Origin: Choanephora cucurbitarum
Taxonomy: Eukaryota; Mucoromycota; Mucoromycetes; Mucorales; Choanephoraceae
Assembly: GCA_025331435.1 (NCBI GenBank)
Contig: JAIWNI010000034.1
Coordinates: forward strand, 186,001 to 250,000
Direction: 5' to 3'
DNA: 64,000 nt
Part shown: piece after piece, positions 58,498 to 64,000 of the stretch
How positions within the stretch are numbered: the stretch's first letter is position 1
Layout of the letters: each line of letters starts with the position of its first letter
The notes under the pieces: model-generated
The model's database searches: none
Seen by the model: only the letters and a program-made list of their open reading frames with translations
Told to the model about the DNA's origin: nothing
Made by a program: the position numbers and the translations under genes

Positions 58498-60242
58498 TTT
58501 ATTTAATATTTATATCTTTATTTTGTGCATCTTACCTTCATTTCCCTTTTGTACATGATCATCTTCACACCTTATTAAAAAGCTGCCTCAATAAACCACT
58601 GTGTATGCTAAACATGGGATAAAGGATAGAAACCTGTTGAGATGAAACCTAGGTTTCATATATCGATCAACACGGATGAATCTATCATACGCTATTTTAC
58701 CACGAGAATAAGCTATCGTCTTTCTGCCGATCCTTAGAAAGATAGGTCTTGTTATTTTTAGTTTCGATAACTGGTCTCATTTCTAAGACAAACACTAGTC
58801 TGTTTCGATTGAATTGGTTTTAAATGCTTATTGTTCAAGGTAAATCAAGATCTAAGACATTTCAGAAAAAAGCGCGACTTTTTTTTCTACTAGGTTATTT
58901 TTACAAAAAAAGAATTTTTGTTTCGTGAGTGTAAGAGAATTTCTTTAAAGTGTTTCAAGATACAATGAATTTCAATAGAGTATAGCCAATAAGAGGTGAA
59001 TGTTTTTAAGACACAGAACTTGAAATATATGTATCATTTGATATATTTCATGAACACAAAAGAGAGAGAGATAGAATGAGTGATCAAAATTATCCCATGC
59101 TTCATTTGAATGTTGTCAGAGAAATAAGTGCCTTTTTTCCTCCAAAGTAAGAGAAAATTCAGGCACAATTAAGATTTATTGGCGTTCTAAAATGAGTCCT
59201 ACACTAAAAATAAATTTGGATAATTCATCACTATAAATACATTTTTCTCTTTCTTTTTTCTGTCTTTTCTTTTTATTAATTCCTCTTGAAATACCTCGTA
59301 AAAGAGAAATGAATCAATGAAAGAACTCTTGTATAGAATGCATTCTTTTCTCTTATTGGCTCATTTGATCTTACTTTTCAATCAAGTATCAGGGATTGCA
59401 TTCAGAGATAGAAGACCAATGTTCATCTGAGAGTTACAAATTATACTGCTGTCAATCATGAAAACAATTGGCTCAATAAAAGAAAGGATGATCGCGTCAT
59501 ACATACTCTTTTTTAGTTCAAAACCATACAAGTGCCTATTATACTTCAAGTCTTTTAAGTTTAGCTCTTCTCCTCCTTTCTTCCTCTCCTTCCACCTTAT
59601 GGCTCACAGGAAAGTTATAGCTAGAATGCTATAAATTCATTTTAGCTATTATTTTTTTTTTTCCTGACTGAGTATAAAATCTGATTTAAAGCAAGTGTCA
59701 CCTAAGCGCCCTTGAAGGTCCCTGACAGAAAAGAGACGCTTTCTTGACTATATAGTTTCTCAAAGTGTAAGCCTAACAAAGAAAGTCTAGCTTGCTTTTA
59801 AGCCTCCTTAGTTGTTTTAAGAGGAATGTGTAACTCAACTTTTATCTTTGAGGACTAGCTGTGCTTTCTTTTTTTTTTTCGTTATGCAAGCCTTATTTTG
59901 TTTATGGTGATACTTTCACAAAAAAAAAAGTCATTTCATACCCACGTTTCCTATACCATAACAGTAGTGAATTGTCATGCTATAACTCATGAAGTGAGAT
60001 AGGCCTTTGACTGTCAATTCTTTTGCTCACTCCCTCCCACTCTTTTTTTTTTTTTTTTTTCTCTCTTTCTTTCATTCATTCTCCTATTTGTTGTTGTTGT
60101 TGTTAGGTATTTGCAAGGTAACACGAATATTTTTTTACTTGATAAAGAAATTCAATCTAACTCATGTTGCTCTTTTTTTTCTTTTTTGCTCTCTCTCTCT
60201 CTCTCTCTTTTTCCTTTATTAAGATACATTTTTCTGCTGACA
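58498..60242. other. Intergenic region of 1.7 kb
   Basis: AT-rich, with homopolymers and no supportable gene. The last 250 bp carry a 19-T run (about 60042-60060), a (TTG)n stretch and (CT)n at 60190-60208 immediately before the KIN1 start. A hydrophobic ORF at 60007-60222 simply translates these tracts. Confidence 0.5.
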
Positions 60243-63063
60243 ATGGCAACAGAAGGAACTGCGTCAATGCAGGCAACCACAGATCAAAAAGTGAAGCGTC
60301 AACCTTCCACTAAACAGAGCAAAGAAAATCTGTCTCGAAAGACGTCTGAGCGACACCAAGTCATGAAAATTCAAAACTATGTCATCTATCGAAAAACCAT
60401 TGGAGCAGGTTCCATGGGCAAAGTAAAATTGGCTGAATGCCTTACTGACCCTGATAAACAAAAAGTAAATTGTATAGCATCACATCATATCCATTCTAAC
60501 ACCCATAGGATTAGTACGCTGTAAAAATCATGCCAAAAGTAGATCTTGAGGCACTTGCAGGCAAGACGAAATCAAAAGATCCAAAGGATACACCTGAAGA
60601 AAGAGAACAGCGAACCATTCGAGAGATGGCCATCATGCGTCTGTTGAGACACCCTAATATCTGTCAACTGAAAGAATATATCACAGAAGGCGACAAGTAT
60701 TATATGTTTCTGGAATATGTAGACGGTGGTCAGTTATTAGACTATATTATCAAACATGGAAAACTTCGTGAAAAACAAGCAAGGCGATTTGCTCGACAAA
60801 TTGTTAGTGCACTAGGTAAATCCATCAAATCAAGGGAAGAGAGTGATTTTGGCTCATGTGTGTTTTTTTTAAATGTAGATTATTGTCATAGAAATTCAAT
60901 TGTCCATAGAGGTAAGTCTATGACACTGAGATCAGCATCATCTTAACGAGCTTTCGTTGTTCTTTAGATCTCAAAATTGAAAACATCTTGATCACCCAGT
61001 CTGAACAGTTAAAGATTATTGACTTTGGTCTATCGAACGTGTATTCACCCACACAACAACTGGATACATTCTGTGGATCACTCTATTTCGCTGCACCTGA
61101 GCTGTTGAGAGCAAAACACTATACAGGTCCAGAAGTTGACATTTGGAGCTTTGGTGTTGTCCTCTATGTTTTAGTCTGTGGTCGAGTTCCTTTTGATGAT
61201 ACCAATTTACCTGCGTTACACGAGAAAATCAAAGCGGGTGTAGTGGAAGATTACCCAGATCATTTAGGAAAAGGTAATAAAAGAAAGAAATAGAGACAAA
61301 GAAATAGACAACTCATTTATACAAACAGATTGTCTGGATTTACTCTCTAAGATCTTTGTCGTTGATCCTGCGCAACGTATTACTCTCTCAGCCATTCAAG
61401 CTCATCCCTGGATGAACAAGGGCTATGAAGAACCTATTCGCAACTATCTGCCTCGAAGACAGCCTATTGAACATATCGATATGGACATCGTCAAGGGCAT
61501 GCATGGATTCGGTCTCGGAAGTCCCGAGGAAATCAAAGAGAAATTGGAAAAGATCATTCATTCACCTGATTATCAATCAGCAGCCTCCAAGATTGACCAA
61601 AACTTTCAAAAGAAAGCCAACGACGATCAATCATTAGCCAACAAGCCTCGATGGAGACGGAGTCTGTCGACACGCAAGAAGACAGTCATTCAAGATGACT
61701 TTCAGACCCTGCCAGCCATGTACGATCCACTTGTGTCCATCTATTACCTCGTGAAAGAACGAAAAGAATCGGACGAACGAAAACAACAGCTGTTGAATGC
61801 AGAGCCCAATGCCCTCACCCTCAGTCGATCCACCAGTACATTAGTGGGCAGTCGATCATCAAGGCCAGACAGCACACAAGAACCAGCTGTGCCCTTGGCT
61901 CGAAGCAAATCAACCGGGACCCGACGAAGAACCTTCGATACCTCCAAGAAGTTACCTGACCTGCCTTCTCTCAAGAAAGAAACAGCCGATACACTGACGG
62001 CACCCAATACCCCCGTGCCTGTCTCCAGCAAGAGCGAGCGTGTCAGTACATCGACCTTGATCCGAAAGAAAAGCATCCAGGCCGTCAAGAAGTTCGGCCT
62101 CAAGATCCCTGGTATTGGAAACCCATCCATGCATACGCCGGACGATGGTGCTTCCGACACATCCGTCGTACCTGCCTCTCGTACCAGCAGTAAGCGATCG
62201 AATGCAAGTGTGCCTGCCTCGTCTCATTCAGCAGATCCAGTAGAACCAAGACAACGCTCGACTGAAAGTATACCGACGTCGAACACGTCGAGGAAATCAA
62301 GCTGGCTTAAACAGAGTAGTAATGATGCCACTTCACGCGATCAACAAAAGCGTCAGACCCAAGAGTTGTCTCGTCGACCTTCTTGGCGAAAATTGTCGTT
62401 CAGTCAGAAAAGTACGCCTCCATCACTTGACCAGTCTACTCTGGATGATGTGCCTGCACAGACAGATGCTCAAGAAACCAAGACGGCCTCTGTTTCACCT
62501 TCTCAATCGTCTAAAAGTAAACATGAAGGTAAGTCAAATGTTATTTTTTTTTAACTGTCTTCTCATCTCTGTATCTAGAGAGAGACGTGGATCAGAAAAA
62601 GTTGCCTCCTATCATCTTAAAGAAGAGTACATCTGAGCGTGTACCTAGTTCAAAGAACCGAGCCAAATCTCCTTCACCTCCCAAAAGCTTTTTCAACTTC
62701 AACAGAGGTCATTTGTTCCGTGTGACTTCGATGCAAATGGTGATAGATTTGCAGCAGGTACTGGATCAACTCCATATTCCATTCTCAAACTCCACAGCTG
62801 ACCAGTTCACATTCCATTGTGTTTGTCCCCATACTGTCTGGAAACACTATGTCACGCTGTCTTCTGAAGAGACGCACAACATACCTGATTATGGGGATTT
62901 AAAGTTTTCTGTCATGGTCTATGAAGCGCGTTGGGCTGGCCACAAGATGGGCATCAAAGTGAAGGAGCATGATGAACATAATACCCATAACTTTTATACC
63001 AAACAAATTCTCAGAAACATCAATCATGCTCTTCTTGGTCAATTCGAAAAGATGTACAATTGA
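60243..63063 (+). CDS. KIN1: KIN1/PAR-1/MARK-type Ser/Thr kinase
   Basis: Exons 60243-60464, 60515-60815, 60879-60911, 60968-61273, 61329-62528 and 62579-63063 give 848 residues. The kinase domain (45-330) shows [12 protein letters not shown] (54-65), Lys in YAVKIM (78), [10 protein letters not shown] (split across a 33-nt exon), IDFGLSNVY, the activation loop [16 protein letters not shown] with the LKB1-type Thr, and [20 protein letters not shown]. The linker is Ser/Arg-rich with many RRxS-like sites. The C-terminus is a KA1 membrane-binding domain ending [12 protein letters not shown], with [14 protein letters not shown]. Kin1/Kin2 act in exocytosis, septation and ER-stress signalling (HAC1 mRNA processing in yeast), interesting given the HAC1-type gene nearby. 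Confidence 0.94.
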
Positions 63064-63100
63064 AACGATCAATAATAAAGAAAACTATATTATTTTATTA

Positions 63101-64000
63101 TCACATCCATCCCAATAGTTTCCACCAGCCCATACCAATCGTGAAATAGACAAATAGATAGAGTAGAGCAATTTGGAAACCAATGATAAACCATTTTGAT
63201 CGCTTGACATAGCCAGGTGCAAAATACATGGCTAAGCTTCCTGTAGAAAAGTTGGTCTATGTCACAGAGGGTAAGCATGAGTTTAGGCGAATGTTTTGTT
63301 TGACTTACCATACAACCACCCAGTGCACCAAAATAGGCCAGTAAACATGTTAGTATCATTGGATTTGCTCCCAAGGCATGACCTGCATCCAAAAAGGTGG
63401 CAACAAAAGCGACGGTATGTGCACTCAATGAAGAGAACATAAATGTAGTCAAGAAGTAAGCGATACTCAAAGCAGGTACTGGTGGTAAATGAAGATGAAT
63501 AATAGCAGATGAGATTTTATGACCTAGGAATTGAGAAGCACCTGACTCTGACAATTGATTTGCCATTGTAACAAAACCACCTAACCAGAAAAGTGTCTCC
63601 CACTTTTTCAAAAGAATAAAGGAGGAGAGAAAGGGTGAATACTTTGCATATATTTTTTCTTAAGAGAGAATGACTTACAGCATTTGTATTGTTTGAAACA
63701 TCTTTCCATTGAATGGTACCCATATGTAATAAGGAAGCAATACCCACCAAAGCAACCAAAGTAGAATCAATTGAAGTATAAGCTGAAGTAACCCATAATA
63801 CAAGACAACCAAGTAAAACAAAGCATAATTGCTATAGAGTAATAAAGTGATGATAAGTGATCGACAGAGAGAGAGAGAGAGAGAATAACATGAAGGGGGG
63901 GATAAAGAGACTGTTGATTGTTTACATACCCATTCCTTACAAGTCATTCGTCCCATTTCTTGAAGTTGTTTGATGGCATGTTTCACTACATCGTCTATGT
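63101..64000 (-). CDS. DASS/SLC13-type anion transporter (partial, N-terminus beyond window)
   Basis: Exons read as 63930-64000 (partial), 63679-63831, 63309-63602 and 63101-63256, all phase 0. The visible part starts VVKHAIKQLQEMGRMTCKEW and carries hydrophobic helices: CFVLLGCLVLWVTSAY, STLVALVGIASLLHMG, WKDVSNNTNAWETLFWLGGF and VAFVATFLDAGHALG, then YFGALGGCMTNFSTG, LAMYFAPGYVKRSKWFIIG and WWKLLGWM. TNFSTGSLAMYFAPGYV resembles the plastidic 2-oxoglutarate/malate translocator branch (DiT1-like) of the divalent anion:sodium symporter family. It likely transports dicarboxylates or similar anions. The stop codon lies 37 bp from that of the convergent KIN1 gene. Confidence 0.87.

Overview
The window looks like nuclear DNA of a filamentous early-diverging fungus, most likely Mucoromycota (Mucorales-like). 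The reasons are the AT-rich intergenic DNA full of poly-A/T and CT tracts, many short GT-AG introns (roughly 35-90 nt, often with a CTAAC/CTGAC branch point), the fungal gene repertoire (SPA2, PHO85, KIN1, HAC1-type bZIP, Rua1-type and NDT80-type regulators), and animal-like genes such as a SANT-SWIRM-JAMM deubiquitinase. No rRNA, tRNA, CRISPR array or bacterial operon was recognised. Most exon structures were worked out by hand from splice sites and reading phase.

Layout. 0-2.2 kb: a GTPBP1/2-like GTPase (cut by the left edge) and a small acidic unknown protein, both minus. 2.3-7.8 kb: a decayed mobile-element island with a helix-turn-helix transposase-like fragment, a LINE reverse-transcriptase tail and a frameshifted multi-exon gene of a multi-copy type. 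7.8-14.7 kb: rpl37 (plus), then on minus a G-alpha subunit, a mitochondrial-type rhodanese, the DNA primase large subunit and a TBC Rab-GAP. 15.4-24.6 kb (plus): a Cdh1/Fizzy-related APC/C activator, a monocarboxylate-type transporter with a 2-nt micro-exon, an F-box/WD40 protein and a Rua1-type regulator. 25-31 kb: mostly gene-poor DNA, then the 11-exon polarisome scaffold SPA2. 31.8-35.6 kb: cytochrome b5 reductase, two unknown minus-strand genes, and a previously unlisted 48-residue secreted peptide gene with a TATA box. 37.3-45.1 kb (plus): a Q-rich membrane-anchored protein, a YbaK-domain protein, a DMPK/MRCK-like kinase with a long coiled coil, and PHO85. 45.2-46.1 kb: a HAC1/XBP1-type bZIP gene whose second coding segment is joined in frame only by an Ire1-type cut. 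48.8-63 kb: an NDT80/PhoG factor, a MYSM1-like H2A deubiquitinase, a caleosin-like protein with an unusual repeat-bearing N-terminus, a NATD1-like acetyltransferase and a KIN1/PAR-1 kinase. Right edge: a DASS-type anion transporter, cut off.

How they fit together: most genes are housekeeping or regulatory. There is a loose cluster for polarity, growth and cell cycle (G-alpha, Rab-GAP, SPA2, KIN1, MRCK-like kinase, PHO85, APC/C activator), but no biosynthetic cluster or operon-like arrangement. The observations most worth following are the HAC1-type unconventional intron (45452-45596), the small secreted peptide (35436-35582), the 2-nt micro-exon (17921-17922), the caleosin-like protein without recognisable calcium or haem residues, and the altered catalytic motifs in two GTPases.
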